From the NCBI RefSeq assembly GCF_003315035.1, contig NZ_QNRE01000002.1, positions 62,001 to 126,000 on the forward strand: a stretch of 64,000 nt of DNA. The letters run 5' to 3'. Numbering within the stretch: position 1 is the first letter of the stretch; every line of letters begins with the position of its first letter. The notes under the pieces are model-generated. The model had not been told where the DNA came from and searched no databases. It saw nothing but the letters and a program-made list of their open reading frames with translations. This DNA comes from Nocardia puris. Its GTDB lineage: Bacteria > Actinomycetota > Actinomycetes > Mycobacteriales > Mycobacteriaceae. The position numbers were made by a program, and so were the translations under genes. Of this stretch, positions 1 to 10,827 are shown in pieces.

Positions 1-2
1 CG

Positions 3-626
3 TGGATCGAGGCCGGGGTGGGGCTGGTGGCCACCGGCATCGAGGTCGCCGCGATGGTTGTCGACCCGCTGGGCACCCTGGCGGGCTTCGGGGTCGGGTT
101 CCTGATCGAGCACGTGCAGCCGTTGCAGGACGCTCTGGATTGGGTTGCGAGGGACCCGGATCAGATCACCGCCTACGCGAAGACCTGGGAGAACGTGTCG
201 GCGAAGATCGCCGAGACGGCGGCGTCGCACAAGAGTGCCGTGGGGTCGGACACGGAGGAGTGGCAGGGCGCCGCGGCCTCCGCGTACAAGACACGGGCGG
301 CGGAGACCGCGGATGCGCTCTCGGCCGCGGTGGAGGCGGCTTCGGCGGCGTCGCAGGCGATTTCGATGGCCGGCAGCATCGTGGCGGCGGTGCGGATGAC
401 GGTGCGCGACATCGTCCTTGATGGAAGCACCCCCATTCATTTCAACCTGGATGGTTTGTCCGACTCTGAATGGATGTCGGCTGCACGGTCGGCTCGGAAT
501 TTCGATCCTCGGTTCGATGGACATGCGACACCGTGGGAGCTGGGATTCATTCAGGATAATCGTGCGTCATGGCACACGACAGGTACGGGGGCGTTCCCGA
601 GCGCGACCGAGCACAGGTTCTGGTGA
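3..626 (+). CDS. WXG100/ESX-type secretion target, 5' truncated by window edge
   Basis: The reading frame is open to the left edge, so the start is missing. About 207 residues are visible. A hydrophobic glycine/valine-rich stretch comes first, then a helical segment with a WxG-type turn (EEWQGAAASAY, about residue 80) flanked by Ala-rich helices. This is the usual look of WXG100/EspE-like proteins exported by type VII secretion. The C-terminal 60 residues after the helical part (HFNLDGLSDSEW onward) are not Ala-rich and could be a short effector or linker domain. I do not recognise them. The TGA stop overlaps a GTG start of the next small ORF, so the chain is probably one transcript. The ESX link is inferred from fold and composition only. 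Confidence 0.5.
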   Translation, partial: WIEAGVGLVATGIEVAAMVVDPLGTLAGFGVGFLIEHVQPLQDALDWVARDPDQITAYAKTWENVSAKIAETAASHKSAVGSDTEEWQGAAASAYKTRAAETADALSAAVEAASAASQAISMAGSIVAAVRMTVRDIVLDGSTPIHFNLDGLSDSEWMSAARSARNFDPRFDGHATPWELGFIQDNRASWHTTGTGAFPSATEHRFW

Positions 627-793
627 ATCGGCGCGCGGATGGGCTACCTCCGCTCATAGTGGCGACGCCGGCTTACGCGCCGGTCAGTGGGACGATCAGG
701 GACCAAGCGGCCGTGGGTGAACGGTTGCGTGTGATCTTCGGGCGATGCATCGATGCGATGGCTGAGTTCAATGAAGGCGAGCGTGCCGAATGA
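623..793 (+). CDS. small hypothetical protein (56 aa) coupled to upstream ESX-like gene
   Basis: A GTG at 623 overlaps the TGA of the preceding gene (GTGA), a typical translational-coupling arrangement. The same frame is open further upstream to an ATG at 569, but that start would overlap the upstream gene by 58 bases. The 56-residue product has no signal peptide or membrane segment and ends in an acidic tail (AEFNEGERAE). Its own stop overlaps the ATG of a further short ORF. I do not recognise a family. Position right after a WXG-type protein would suit a partner or immunity-like role, but that is only a guess. Confidence 0.35.
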   Translation: MNRRADGLPPLIVATPAYAPVSGTIRDQAAVGERLRVIFGRCIDAMAEFNEGERAE

Positions 794-897
794 TCAGTTC
801 TGTGGTGCTGAATATCGACAACGTGGGTCTGGAGGGGGTTGACGAAATCCGGGTCGCGGAGGCGTTCATGCAGTCATTGCCGGCGCACGGCTCATGA
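790..897 (+). CDS. very short hypothetical ORF (35 aa), possibly a truncated gene
   Basis: The ATG at 790 overlaps the previous stop (ATGA). The ORF reads 35 codons, beginning MISSVVLNIDNVGLEG, to a TGA at 895-897. The short beta-like start followed by an abrupt end suggests the N-terminal stub of a longer protein that lost its 3' part. No domain is recognisable. It is kept because the overlap geometry continues the chain of two coupled genes upstream. It sits 30 bases before the convergent UdgB gene. Confidence 0.25.
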   Translation: MISSVVLNIDNVGLEGVDEIRVAEAFMQSLPAHGS

Positions 898-927
898 TCT
901 CCGAGGGTCCGTGCGGTGGGGAGACAT

Positions 928-1686
928 TCACGGCCCGCTGACTTTCAGCCCGGCGGCCGCCCCGGCCTCGGCGAGAACTTTCTCGATCATCTCCGGAGTC
1001 AATCTCCCGGTGAACGTGTTCTGCTGGCTCACGTGGTAGCAGCCGAACAACGCCAGGGGGTGGGGGCGGGAGGGGCCGGGGGAGAGGTTGATGCGCACGC
1101 CGTGGCCGAACTTGGGGCGGGGGCGGGGTACTGACCACCCGGCGTCGGAGAGGACGGGAAGTAGTGCCTGCCAACCGAATCCGCCCAACACGACGATGGC
1201 GCGGAGGGTGGGGGCGAGGAGGTCGAGTTCGGTGGTGAGCCAGTGGCGGCAGCGGTCGCGTTCGTCGGGGGTGGGTTTGTTGTCGGGTGGGGCGCAGTGG
1301 ACGGGGGCGGTGACGCGGGTGCCGAGCAGGCGGAGTCCGTCGCCGGGGTGGACGGAGGTGGGTTGGTTGGCGAGGCCGACGGCGTGCAGGGCGGCGTAGA
1401 GGACGTCGCCGCTGCGGTCGCCGGTGAACATGCGGCCGGTGCGGTTGCCGCCGTGGGCGGCGGGGGCCAGGCCGACGATGAGGAGGCGGGCGTCGGCGGG
1501 GCCGAAGCCGGGGACCGGTCGGCCCCAATAGGTTTCGTCGCGGTAGGCGGCGCGCTTCTCGCGGGCCACCTGCTCGCGCCACGCCACCAGCCTCGGGCAG
1601 GCGCGGCAGTGAGAGACCGCGTCGTCGAGAGCGTCGAGCGTGCGGTACGCCACCGGAGCCGGGCTTCGCGAGCGAGCCGTATCCAT
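928..1686 (-). CDS. udgB: type-5 uracil-DNA glycosylase UdgB
   Basis: Removes uracil and other deaminated bases from DNA to start base-excision repair, which matters in a GC-rich genome prone to cytosine deamination. The 252-residue protein has the family signatures. An N-terminal CRAC pair (C27, C30) plus C131 and C146 is the usual iron-sulfur cysteine set. The active-site loop [14 protein letters not shown] lies at about 72-85, and the second motif [10 protein letters not shown] at 218-227. Length is normal for actinobacterial UdgB. It is convergent with the small ORFs on its 3' side and divergent from the Clp ATPase gene. The ATG at 1686 begins [12 protein letters not shown] see no clear operator. 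Confidence 0.9.
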   Translation of the reverse strand: MDTARSRSPAPVAYRTLDALDDAVSHCRACPRLVAWREQVAREKRAAYRDETYWGRPVPGFGPADARLLIVGLAPAAHGGNRTGRMFTGDRSGDVLYAALHAVGLANQPTSVHPGDGLRLLGTRVTAPVHCAPPDNKPTPDERDRCRHWLTTELDLLAPTLRAIVVLGGFGWQALLPVLSDAGWSVPRPRPKFGHGVRINLSPGPSRPHPLALFGCYHVSQQNTFTGRLTPEMIEKVLAEAGAAAGLKVSGP

Positions 1687-2034
1687 GGTCGAAGGATAGG
1701 CGCATCCAGAAGGACCAACCGCGCCCGCGTCCGCCTACCTGCGAGCGCGGTGCTCGCCCGCCCTCAGGCGATCCACCGCTCACCCACCGGCCTGCACTGC
1801 CGATAACCACCCGTTAACCACTCCCGCGTGGAACACGCACGAACCGGTTGCCACCCCCCGCGCGGCGGCGGTACGTTGCCAGGGAGCGGGAGGCGACTCC
1901 CGCTCGGTCGCCCCGGCGTCAGGGGGACGCGAGGTGAACGAGCGTGAACCGTGAGCAAGTCCCGGTGCCGACGCGTCCGGCACCGTCCGTGATTCGTGCC
2001 GGCGCCCACGCGCCGCCGACGCAGTGAGGTGGAC

Positions 2035-4494
2035 ATGACCGAGGGTTGGCCGCACTCGATGAATTCCTTCGACGATATCTTCCAGCGATTCTTCGGTCCC
2101 GGGATGGCTGCGCGACCACCGGTCCAGCGCATCGATCTGGGGCGCTTGATGACCGATAACGCCAAGTTGCTCGTCAACTCCGCGCGGGAGGCCGCCCGCG
2201 ACTGGGGCAACACCGAAGTCACCCCCGAGCATCTGCTCTACGCGGCCACCGAGGCCGAACCCGGCCGCAGCATCCTCGCCGAACTCGGCCACGATCCGGA
2301 CAAGGTTGCCGAGCAGATGCGGACCGCCGAGGACACCGGCGAACCGTCCGAACCCGCCGACGAGACGCTGATCCTCAGTCCCGCCGCGAAATCGGCGTTG
2401 CGCGCGGCGCAGCGGAGCGCCGCCGAGGCGGGCAGCAGCTACATCGGCCCGGAACACATCCTGCTCGGCATCGCCGAACTCGGTGACGGCCCGGCCGCGC
2501 GGACGTTGCTCACCGGCGCGAAGAACATCGCCCCCGGCAAACAGGAACCGAGCCAGACCCCGACCCTGGACGAATACGGCCGCGATCTCACCGCCGAAGC
2601 GCGGGCGGGCAAGGTGGACCCGGTGGTCGGGCGCGCCGAGGAGATCGAGCAGACCGTCGAGATCCTGTCGCGCCGCCGCAAGAACAACCCCGTGCTGATC
2701 GGTGATCCCGGCGTCGGGAAGACCGCCATCGTGGAGGGTTTGGCGCAGCGCATCGTCAACGGCGACGTGCCGAGCACGCTCGCCGACCGGCGCGTCATCG
2801 CCCTCGACCTGGGCGCGCTGGTGGCGGGCAGCAAGTACCGGGGCGAGTTCGAGGAGCGGCTCACCAAACTCCTGGACGAGGTGCGCGCGCACAGCGACGA
2901 ACTCGTCCTGTTCATCGACGAACTGCACACGATCGTCGGCGCGGGCGGCGGCTCCGAGGGGTCGATGGACGCGGGCAATCTGCTCAAACCCGCGCTCGCC
3001 CGCGGTGATCTGCACGTCATCGGCGCCACCACCATCGACGAGTACCGCCGCCACATCGAGAAGGACGCGGCGCTGGAGCGGCGGTTCCAGCCGGTCATGG
3101 TGTCGGAGCCCTCGGTCGAGGACACCATCGAGATCCTGCGCGGCCTGGCCGACGTGTACGAGGAGCACCACGGGGTGCGGTATCAGGACGAGGCGCTGAT
3201 CGCGGCGGCGGAACTGTCCGATCGCTACCTGACCGACCGGTTCATGCCGGACAAGGCGATCGACCTGGTCGACCAGGCGGGTGCGCGGGTCCGCCTGCGC
3301 ACCCGGACGCCCGGCCCGGACCTGCGGTCCAAGGAAGAGGAACTGGCCCGGCTGCGCCGCGAGAAGGACGCCGCGGTGGCTGCCGAGGACTACGAGAAGG
3401 CCAACGAACTCAAGGCCGCGATCGCCGAGGCCGAGCGCTCGGTGTCGGCGGCGGAGTCCGCGGACGAGCCGGAGGTCACCGTCACCGATATCGCCGAGGT
3501 GGTGTCGCGCCAGACCGGCATCCCGGTCGCCGACCTCACCACCGAGGAGCGCGAACGCCTGCTGAAGCTCGAGGATGTGCTGCACAAGCGCGTCATCGGC
3601 CAGGAGGAGGCGATCGTGGCGGTGGCCGAGGCGGTGCGCCGGGCGCGCGCCGGTCTCAAGGATCCGAACCGCCCGATCGGCTCGTTCCTGTTCCTCGGAC
3701 CCACCGGCGTCGGCAAGACCGAGCTGGCGAAAGCGTTGGCGGAGGCCGTGTTCGGCGATGAGGACCGGCTCATCCGCTTCGATATGAGCGAGTTCCAGGA
3801 GAAGCACACGGTGTCGCGGCTGGTCGGCGCGCCGCCCGGATACGTCGGCTACGACGACGCGGCCCAGCTCACCGACAAGGTGCGCAGGCAGCCGTACTCG
3901 GTGATCCTGTTCGACGAGGTGGAGAAGGCGCACCCCGACGTGTTCAACGTGCTGTTGCAACTCCTCGACGACGGCCGGGTCACCGACAGCAAGGGCCGCA
4001 CCGTCGATTTCAAGAACACCATCGTCATCATGACCAGCAATATCGGCTCCGACCTGATCCTGTCCGCCCCCGACGGCGACGTGGACTCGATCACGCCGAA
4101 GCTGATGGAGCGCCTCGGGCAGCACTTCCGCCCCGAGTTCCTCAACCGCATCGACGAGACGATCGTCTTCCACCGCCTCGACCGGCGCGAACTGCGCGAC
4201 ATCGTGGAGCTGGTGCTCGACGGCACCCGCAGGTTGCTGCACGCTCAGGACATCGATCTCGACATCACCGAGTCGGCGGTGGACTGGCTGGCCGACCACG
4301 GCTACCAACCCGAGTACGGCGCGCGGCCGCTGCGCCGCACGGTGCAGAAGGAACTGGACAACAAGCTGTCGCGCCTGCTGCTCGACGGCGGCCTGGAACC
4401 CGGCGACACCGTGCGCGCCGACGCCGACGACCACGGTTTGGTGCTGGCCGCCGTGGAGCATCGCGGCGACAAGACCGTGGAAGCGACGGTCTGA
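2035..4494 (+). CDS. Clp/Hsp100 AAA+ unfoldase, ClpC-like layout but without the ClpP-binding loop
   Basis: A hexameric protein-remodelling ATPase. The start is ATG 2035, preceded by GAGG at 2026-2029; the upstream in-frame ATG at 1996 has no such site. The product is 819 aa. It has a short N-terminal peptide [13 protein letters not shown], a Clp N-domain (about 30-160), Walker A1 GDPGVGKT (about 223), Walker B FIDELH (about 293), a short UVR-like coiled middle region (about 440-468), Walker A2 GPTGVGKT (about 555) and Walker [11 protein letters not shown] (about 622). The short middle domain is ClpC-like. In the second ATPase domain, however, the stretch after TSNIGSDL (from about 665) runs straight to HFRPEFLNR with no [LI]GF tripeptide, the loop ClpA/C/X use to dock ClpP. 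It may therefore act as a ClpB-like disaggregase. It stands alone, without clpP or clpS nearby. Confidence 0.9.
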   Translation: MTEGWPHSMNSFDDIFQRFFGPGMAARPPVQRIDLGRLMTDNAKLLVNSAREAARDWGNTEVTPEHLLYAATEAEPGRSILAELGHDPDKVAEQMRTAEDTGEPSEPADETLILSPAAKSALRAAQRSAAEAGSSYIGPEHILLGIAELGDGPAARTLLTGAKNIAPGKQEPSQTPTLDEYGRDLTAEARAGKVDPVVGRAEEIEQTVEILSRRRKNNPVLIGDPGVGKTAIVEGLAQRIVNGDVPSTLADRRVIALDLGALVAGSKYRGEFEERLTKLLDEVRAHSDELVLFIDELHTIVGAGGGSEGSMDAGNLLKPALARGDLHVIGATTIDEYRRHIEKDAALERRFQPVMVSEPSVEDTIEILRGLADVYEEHHGVRYQDEALIAAAELSDRYLTDRFMPDKAIDLVDQAGARVRLRTRTPGPDLRSKEEELARLRREKDAAVAAEDYEKANELKAAIAEAERSVSAAESADEPEVTVTDIAEVVSRQTGIPVADLTTEERERLLKLEDVLHKRVIGQEEAIVAVAEAVRRARAGLKDPNRPIGSFLFLGPTGVGKTELAKALAEAVFGDEDRLIRFDMSEFQEKHTVSRLVGAPPGYVGYDDAAQLTDKVRRQPYSVILFDEVEKAHPDVFNVLLQLLDDGRVTDSKGRTVDFKNTIVIMTSNIGSDLILSAPDGDVDSITPKLMERLGQHFRPEFLNRIDETIVFHRLDRRELRDIVELVLDGTRRLLHAQDIDLDITESAVDWLADHGYQPEYGARPLRRTVQKELDNKLSRLLLDGGLEPGDTVRADADDHGLVLAAVEHRGDKTVEATV

Positions 4495-4678
4495 GCGGGC
4501 ATGGGTGCGGCCCGGCCGGCGGGCGGCCCCGGGTGGGCGCCGCCGGGCCGGGGCCCGCGCGGGGAGTCGGTATCCTGCGAGATGGGGTGGGGCGCGTGCG
4601 TCCCACCGCCGTGCACGGAAGCCGGGAGGCGGTGGCGGCCGCCGGGGGAGTGGGATGCTGGGTGAACAGGCGGGAGAC

Positions 4679-5302
4679 GTGAACTCCCGCGAGGAGATGC
4701 TGCGCCGCGTGCGCGATGCGCTGATCGACCTGCCCGACGACGAACGGGTGGTGCGGGTGCCGCGCGGGGAGCGCGGGCGCGCGCCGGTGAAGGCGGCCCA
4801 CGAGCAGGCGGCGCTGGCCGACGCGTTCGCCGACCGGTTGGAGGACATCGGCGTGCCGGTGCACCGCGTCGCGGTCGCCCAGATCCCGTGGCTGGTGGAC
4901 ACGGCGTTGCGCGAATACGAGGCGCGGTCGGTGCTGGCGCCCGACGGGCTGCCGGAGGAGTGGCTCTCGGTGTGGTCGGGCGACGCCGCGCACACGGTGG
5001 TGCCCGACAGCCCGCTCGTCGAGCGGAGCACGGTAGAGGACGTCGACGCGGTGGTCACGTCGTGCGTGGCCGCGGCCGCCGACTCCGGGGCGATCGTGCT
5101 GGACGGCGGTGCGGGTCAAGGCCGCCGCGCGCCGACGCTCGGCTCCGCGTGTCACGTGTGCGTGGTGCGCGCCGATCAGGTGGGTCCCACGTTGCCCGAG
5201 GTGATGGACGGGCTCGATCCGCGCCGCCCGATCGTCTGGTTCGGCGGTCCCGGCGCGGGCGAGGAAACCGCGCGCCGATTGGTCGTCCTGCTGGTGGAAT
5301 AG
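4679..5302 (+). CDS. LUD-domain (LutC/YkgG-type) protein, orphan
   Basis: LutC-like proteins normally work with the iron-sulfur subunits LutA and LutB to oxidise L-lactate. Here no lutA or lutB lies nearby. The 207-residue form from GTG 4679 starts [15 protein letters not shown], which fits the family N-terminus. An alternative ATG at 4655 adds eight residues and has GGGGGAG at 4644-4650, so the start is not certain. Typical LUD features follow: a central segment with [17 protein letters not shown] and the glycine-rich end [12 protein letters not shown]. It lies 16 bases before the DUF488 remnant, possibly co-transcribed. It may supply LutC to a distant lutAB pair or have an unrelated role. 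Confidence 0.8.
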   Translation: MNSREEMLRRVRDALIDLPDDERVVRVPRGERGRAPVKAAHEQAALADAFADRLEDIGVPVHRVAVAQIPWLVDTALREYEARSVLAPDGLPEEWLSVWSGDAAHTVVPDSPLVERSTVEDVDAVVTSCVAAAADSGAIVLDGGAGQGRRAPTLGSACHVCVVRADQVGPTLPEVMDGLDPRRPIVWFGGPGAGEETARRLVVLLVE

Positions 5303-5318
5303 CGGAAAGGGCAGTGCC

Positions 5319-5676
5319 ATGGGTGAATTCCGCGCCAAGCGGGTGTACGAGGCGCCCGCCGCCGACGACGGCACCCGCGTGCTGGTCGACCGGCTGTGGC
5401 CGCGCGGCCTGAGCAAAGAGCACGCGCGTCGACGTGTGGGACAAGGAGGTCACGCCGTCCGACGAACTGCGCACCTGGTTCCACCACGACCCGGCCGCGG
5501 ACTTCGCCGAGTTCACCCGCCGCTACGAGGCCGAACTGACCGGGCCGCGGCAGCGCGAGGGTCTGCGGCACTTGCGCGCGCTCGCGGGCGATGCGCCGGT
5601 CACGCTGCTCACCGCGTCGAAGGACCCGGCGCACAGTCACGTCGCGGTGCTGCTCGAGCACGTGCGGGAGGCGTGA
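5319..5676 (+). pseudogene. DUF488-family protein, disrupted by a frameshift
   Basis: The first frame begins [19 protein letters not shown] and carries the family signature [16 protein letters not shown]. The match then jumps frame near 5424-5430 and continues as [17 protein letters not shown] to VLLEHVREA at 5676. The junction is a CG dinucleotide run (GCACGCGCGTCGACG). Restoring two bases (one more CG) would give an uninterrupted protein of about 119 aa, the normal size of small DUF488 proteins. Two readings are possible: a real slippage mutation or a sequencing error in a CG run. A GGAAAGGG ribosome site precedes the ATG. The function of DUF488 proteins is unknown. Confidence 0.75.
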
Positions 5677-5739
5677 AGGATTACTGAAACCCCGCGGCCG
5701 CGACTGGCGCGGGACGCGGCTCGTTGGCACGGTGGAGCC

Positions 5740-6726
5740 ATGCTTCCTGTGCTCGATCTCTCCGATCCTGACCTCGCCGCGTTCCGCACGGCGGTGCGCG
5801 AGGCGGCGCACGACGCCGGCTTCTTCTACCTCGTCGGCCACGGCGTCGAGCGGGCGCGGATGGACGAGATCCTGGCGCTCGCGCGGGCCTTCTTCGCACT
5901 GCCCGACGCCGCGAAACAGGAGATCAGCCAGTTGGAGAGCCCGCAGTTCCGCGGCTATTCGCGCTTGGGCGGCGAGTTGACCAACGGGTTGGTCGACTGG
6001 CGCGAGCAGATCGACATCGGCCCCGAGCGCGAGGTGATTCCCGGCGCCGAGGGTTACTGGCGGTTGCAGGGCCCGAATCTGTGGCCGTCGGCGCTGCCGG
6101 AACTGCGGCCCGCGTTCGAGGCGTGGGACGCGACGCTCTCCCAGGTGGGCTTGCGGCTGCTGCGGCACTGGTCGGCGTCCCTGGGCGCGGCCGAGGACCA
6201 TTTCGACGCCGCGTTCGCCGAGGCGCCCGCCACGCTGATCAAAGTGGTGCGCTATCCGGGCAGCGCCGATACCACGCAGGGCGTGGGCGCGCACAAGGAC
6301 TCCGGCGTGCTCACGCTGCTGCTGGTGGAGCCGGGATCGACCGGGCTGCAAGTGGAATCGCGCTCAGGGGAGTGGATCGACGCCGATCCGCTGCCCGGAG
6401 CGTTCATCGTCAATATCGGGGAACTGCTCGAAGTCGCGACCGGCGGGTATCTGCGCGCCACCCGGCACCGGGTGCTCGCGCCCGCGCCCGGCACGGACCG
6501 GATCTCGGTGCCGTACTTCCTGAACCCGGCGCTGGACGCGCGGATTCCGCTGATCACGCTGCCCCCGGAACTGGCCGCGCTGTCTCGGGGCGTCGAAGCC
6601 GACCCGGACAACCCGATCTTCGACACCTACGGCGAGAACGCGTGGAAGTCGCGCACCCGCGCGCATCCCGATGTCGCGCTGCGTCACCACGGCATCGCGC
6701 CCTCCGGCGCCGCCTCGGCGTACTGA
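5740..6726 (+). CDS. isopenicillin-N-synthase-family 2OG-Fe(II) dioxygenase
   Basis: A cytosolic non-haem iron oxygenase of the IPNS/2-oxoglutarate superfamily; the substrate is unknown. The 328-residue protein has the N-terminal DIOX_N region (AAHDAGFFYLVGHGV, about 24-38). The C-terminal iron-binding facial triad is H185 and D187 (GVGAHKDSGVL) and H243 (RATRHRVL), followed by R254 and S256 (RISVPYF) for 2-oxoglutarate. All key residues are present. It starts at ATG 5740 and stands alone after the DUF488 remnant. Homologues with this architecture in actinomycetes are usually uncharacterised, and I infer no pathway. Confidence 0.85.
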   Translation: MLPVLDLSDPDLAAFRTAVREAAHDAGFFYLVGHGVERARMDEILALARAFFALPDAAKQEISQLESPQFRGYSRLGGELTNGLVDWREQIDIGPEREVIPGAEGYWRLQGPNLWPSALPELRPAFEAWDATLSQVGLRLLRHWSASLGAAEDHFDAAFAEAPATLIKVVRYPGSADTTQGVGAHKDSGVLTLLLVEPGSTGLQVESRSGEWIDADPLPGAFIVNIGELLEVATGGYLRATRHRVLAPAPGTDRISVPYFLNPALDARIPLITLPPELAALSRGVEADPDNPIFDTYGENAWKSRTRAHPDVALRHHGIAPSGAASAY

Positions 6727-6790
6727 GGGCATTCGTTCACCCTGATCGCAAAGCTGGAGGGCGCGACCGCGCGCGACCTAGCGTGAGGTG

Positions 6791-7231
6791 ATGTTCGACG
6801 TCCGCAGGCTGCTCGTCCTCCGTCAGGGGGTGCAGTGCGGTTCGCTGACCGCCGCGGCGGCGGTGCTGAACTACAACGACTTCGGCGGCGTCCCAGCAGA
6901 TCTCGGCACTCGAACGGGAACTGGGGCAACCGCTGCTGGTGCGCGGGCCGTTCGGCGTGCAGCCCACCCAGGCCGGCACCGTGCTGCTCGAGCACAGCGC
7001 GCGCATTCTCTCGGCCGTGTCGGACGCCGAGGCGGAACTCACCCGGCTGCACGCGTCGGGCGAGGTGCTGCGCGTGGCGACGTTCGCCGAGCGTCGCGGC
7101 GACCCTGCTACCCGGCCCGCTGGTGCGGTTCCGCACCGCGAACCCTTCGGTCGCACTGGAACTCGTGAGCGCAGATCCGGACGACGGCGTCGCTGCTGCG
7201 GCGCGGCGAGGTGGGCGCGGCCCCCGGCTGA
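6791..7231 (+). pseudogene. LysR-family regulator remnant with several frameshifts and no effector domain end
   Basis: Frame one gives the start of a LysR winged helix (MFDVRRLLVLRQG, then SLTAAAAVLNY). The match moves to a second frame for QQISALERELGQPLLVRG and TLHASGEV-type sequence (ILSAVSDAEAELTRLHAS). It moves to a third frame for ATLLPGPLVRFRTANPSV, and again for LLRRGEVGAAPG before a TGA at 7229-7231. At least three indels are needed to join these, and the last two thirds of the effector-binding domain is missing. The gene is dead, assuming the assembly is right. GTGAGGTG just before the ATG is a remaining ribosome site. Confidence 0.75.
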
Positions 7232-7613
7232 CGGGAGCGTGCTGGGCCTGTTCGTCGGTCTCGTCCGCAGCATGGGCTCGCGCTGGAGCGGTGCGGAGTC
7301 CGTCTTCACCTCTTCTGCACGCCCCTACACCAACGCTTGATCGGCCGACCACCGGGCCGCGCGGCTCCCTACGGCGGCCTCACCGACGAGCAGCGGAGCA
7401 TGACGAGCATCGGGATCGACGTGACCACCGAATTAGTCTGCCGCCCAACGGAAGTCGCCGACGAGCCGGGGCGGCCGGCCGAGCGTGACCTGCGCGCCGC
7501 GCCGGGGGAGTTCGGCCTCTCCACCGAGTGCGGGCTGGGCAGGCATTCCGCCGAGCAGGTGGCGGCGGGGCTCGTGGGCCGCCCCCGTGCCGGAACCTGC
7601 GGGCTCACCGCGC
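7232..7613. other. gene-poor stretch with decayed coding sequence
   Basis: No complete gene is visible between the LysR remnant and devS. On the plus strand a frame from 7337 to 7639 gives protein-like sequence. It includes FGLSTECGLGRHSAEQV (about 7508-7560), which resembles a motif of methionine-synthase-like (MetE/epoxyalkyl-CoM transferase) proteins. It has no plausible start, its GC pattern is irregular, and the flanks match nothing I know. I read this as a further deletion remnant, with low confidence. Confidence 0.3.
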
Positions 7614-9979
<2,366 letters not shown>

Positions 9980-9995
9980 GCGCCGCCTCTCTTCC

Positions 9996-10011
9996 GTGCC
10001 ACCGGTGGCAC
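9996..10011. promoter_or_regulatory. perfect 16-bp palindrome in the devR leader
   Basis: GTGCCACCGGTGGCAC is exactly self-complementary. It lies 17-32 bases upstream of the devR ATG at 9979. It differs from the DosR consensus. It could be an operator for another dimeric regulator or form a hairpin in the 5' untranslated RNA. Nothing in the sequence decides between these. Confidence 0.4.
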
Positions 10012-10066
10012 CTTCGAGCGTAGGCATCCCGGGGTGCGCCGGCGTCCGGACTTCGGCCTCGCTCTG

Positions 10067-10080
10067 GTGACTGTAGGCCC
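10067..10080 (-). promoter_or_regulatory. candidate DosR box upstream of devR
   Basis: Read on the minus strand the site is GGGCCTACAGTCAC. It matches 10 of 14 positions of the DosR core GGGACTTTAGTCCC as I recall it. It lies about 88 bases upstream of the devR ATG. In mycobacteria devR is autoregulated through such boxes, so the location fits. The site is degenerate in the second half. Confidence 0.4.
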
Positions 10081-10093
10081 TTGACATGCGCGG

Positions 10094-10690
10094 CTAGGTG
10101 AGGTCGGCCGACCCGCTGACCTCGCCGCGGTCGATCCGGGTGCGCGTGCCGGCTTCGAGGAGACGGCGGGCGGGGATGTTGTCGGTCGTGGTGACGGCGG
10201 TCAGGCGGCGGGCGGTGCTCTCGGCGGCGAGTTCGCGCAGTCGGGCGGCGACGATCCGGCCGATCCCGAGCCCGCGATGCGCGCGGCCGATCCACATTCC
10301 GGCTTCGACGTCCTCGCCGTGCGGTTCCAGGCGCGCCGCGCCGACCGCGACGCCGTCGACGGTGATCACGAACGTGCGCTCGACCGGGTGCTCCCGGTGC
10401 AGGGCGCGGCCGCGGTGGAAGGCGAGGAAGGCGGCACGGCGTTCGGCGGTCCAGCCGGGTGGGTCGCTGACCGGGGGCATGACTTCGAGCGGGTCGGCTC
10501 CGGCCACGGCCGCCTCGAGCAGGTCGGGAAGGTTCGCTTCGGTGAGTTCCACGAGCGCGATCGCGGCCGAGGGAAGCGCGCCGAACGGACCCGGCGGCGC
10601 GCCCGCTGCCGCTCGCGACTCAGGGGTGACGTCGGCCGGCGGGGGTGGTTCCGCTCCGGCGGGCGACTGCGGTGCCGTCATGGTCGGCAC
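10094..10690 (-). CDS. GNAT-family N-acetyltransferase
   Basis: Transfers an acetyl group from acetyl-CoA to an unknown amine. The 198-residue protein has a low-complexity N-terminal 45 residues rich in Pro and Ala, then a GNAT fold. Strand 4 is FVITVDGVAVGAARLEP. The acetyl-CoA pyrophosphate loop is AHRGLGIGRIVAARL, fitting the R/Q-x-x-G-x-G/A pattern. The end is TTTDNIPARRLLEAGT. A second in-frame ATG at 10681 could be the start. It is read in the same direction as devRS but ends 115 bases before the devR start, so it may or may not share the transcript. It is divergent from the hibernation-like gene. Confidence 0.8.
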   Translation of the reverse strand: MPTMTAPQSPAGAEPPPPADVTPESRAAAGAPPGPFGALPSAAIALVELTEANLPDLLEAAVAGADPLEVMPPVSDPPGWTAERRAAFLAFHRGRALHREHPVERTFVITVDGVAVGAARLEPHGEDVEAGMWIGRAHRGLGIGRIVAARLRELAAESTARRLTAVTTTDNIPARRLLEAGTRTRIDRGEVSGSADLT

Positions 10691-10728
10691 TCTGTCACGT
10701 TCTTGCCGCGGGGTCGCGGGGTTTTCCG

Positions 10729-10742
10729 GGGCCGTCGGTCCC
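10729..10742 (+). promoter_or_regulatory. candidate DosR box between GNAT and hibernation-factor genes
   Basis: GGGCCGTCGGTCCC matches 10 of 14 positions of the DosR core and keeps both outer GGG and TCCC arms. It lies about 86 bases upstream of the GTG start at 10828, a distance like that of the devR site. If real, it places the downstream hibernation-like gene and desaturase under DevR. Confidence 0.4.
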
Positions 10743-10827
10743 GGCGCGGCGGGACCTTCGGCCCTGTGGCGGTGCGCCGGGCCGGTGGTGGCATGGGACG
10801 GCCGATGTCGTGACGGAGGAGAGCGGG

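Noticed and set aside
1780..5058. A 1,092-codon minus-strand frame
   Set aside because: Antisense shadow of the Clp ATPase and LUD genes, low-complexity composition, no family motif.
10797..10815. Second DosR box around GGGACGGCCGATGTC
   Set aside because: Spacing between GGGAC and GTC does not fit the 14-base core, and it overlaps the ribosome-site region.
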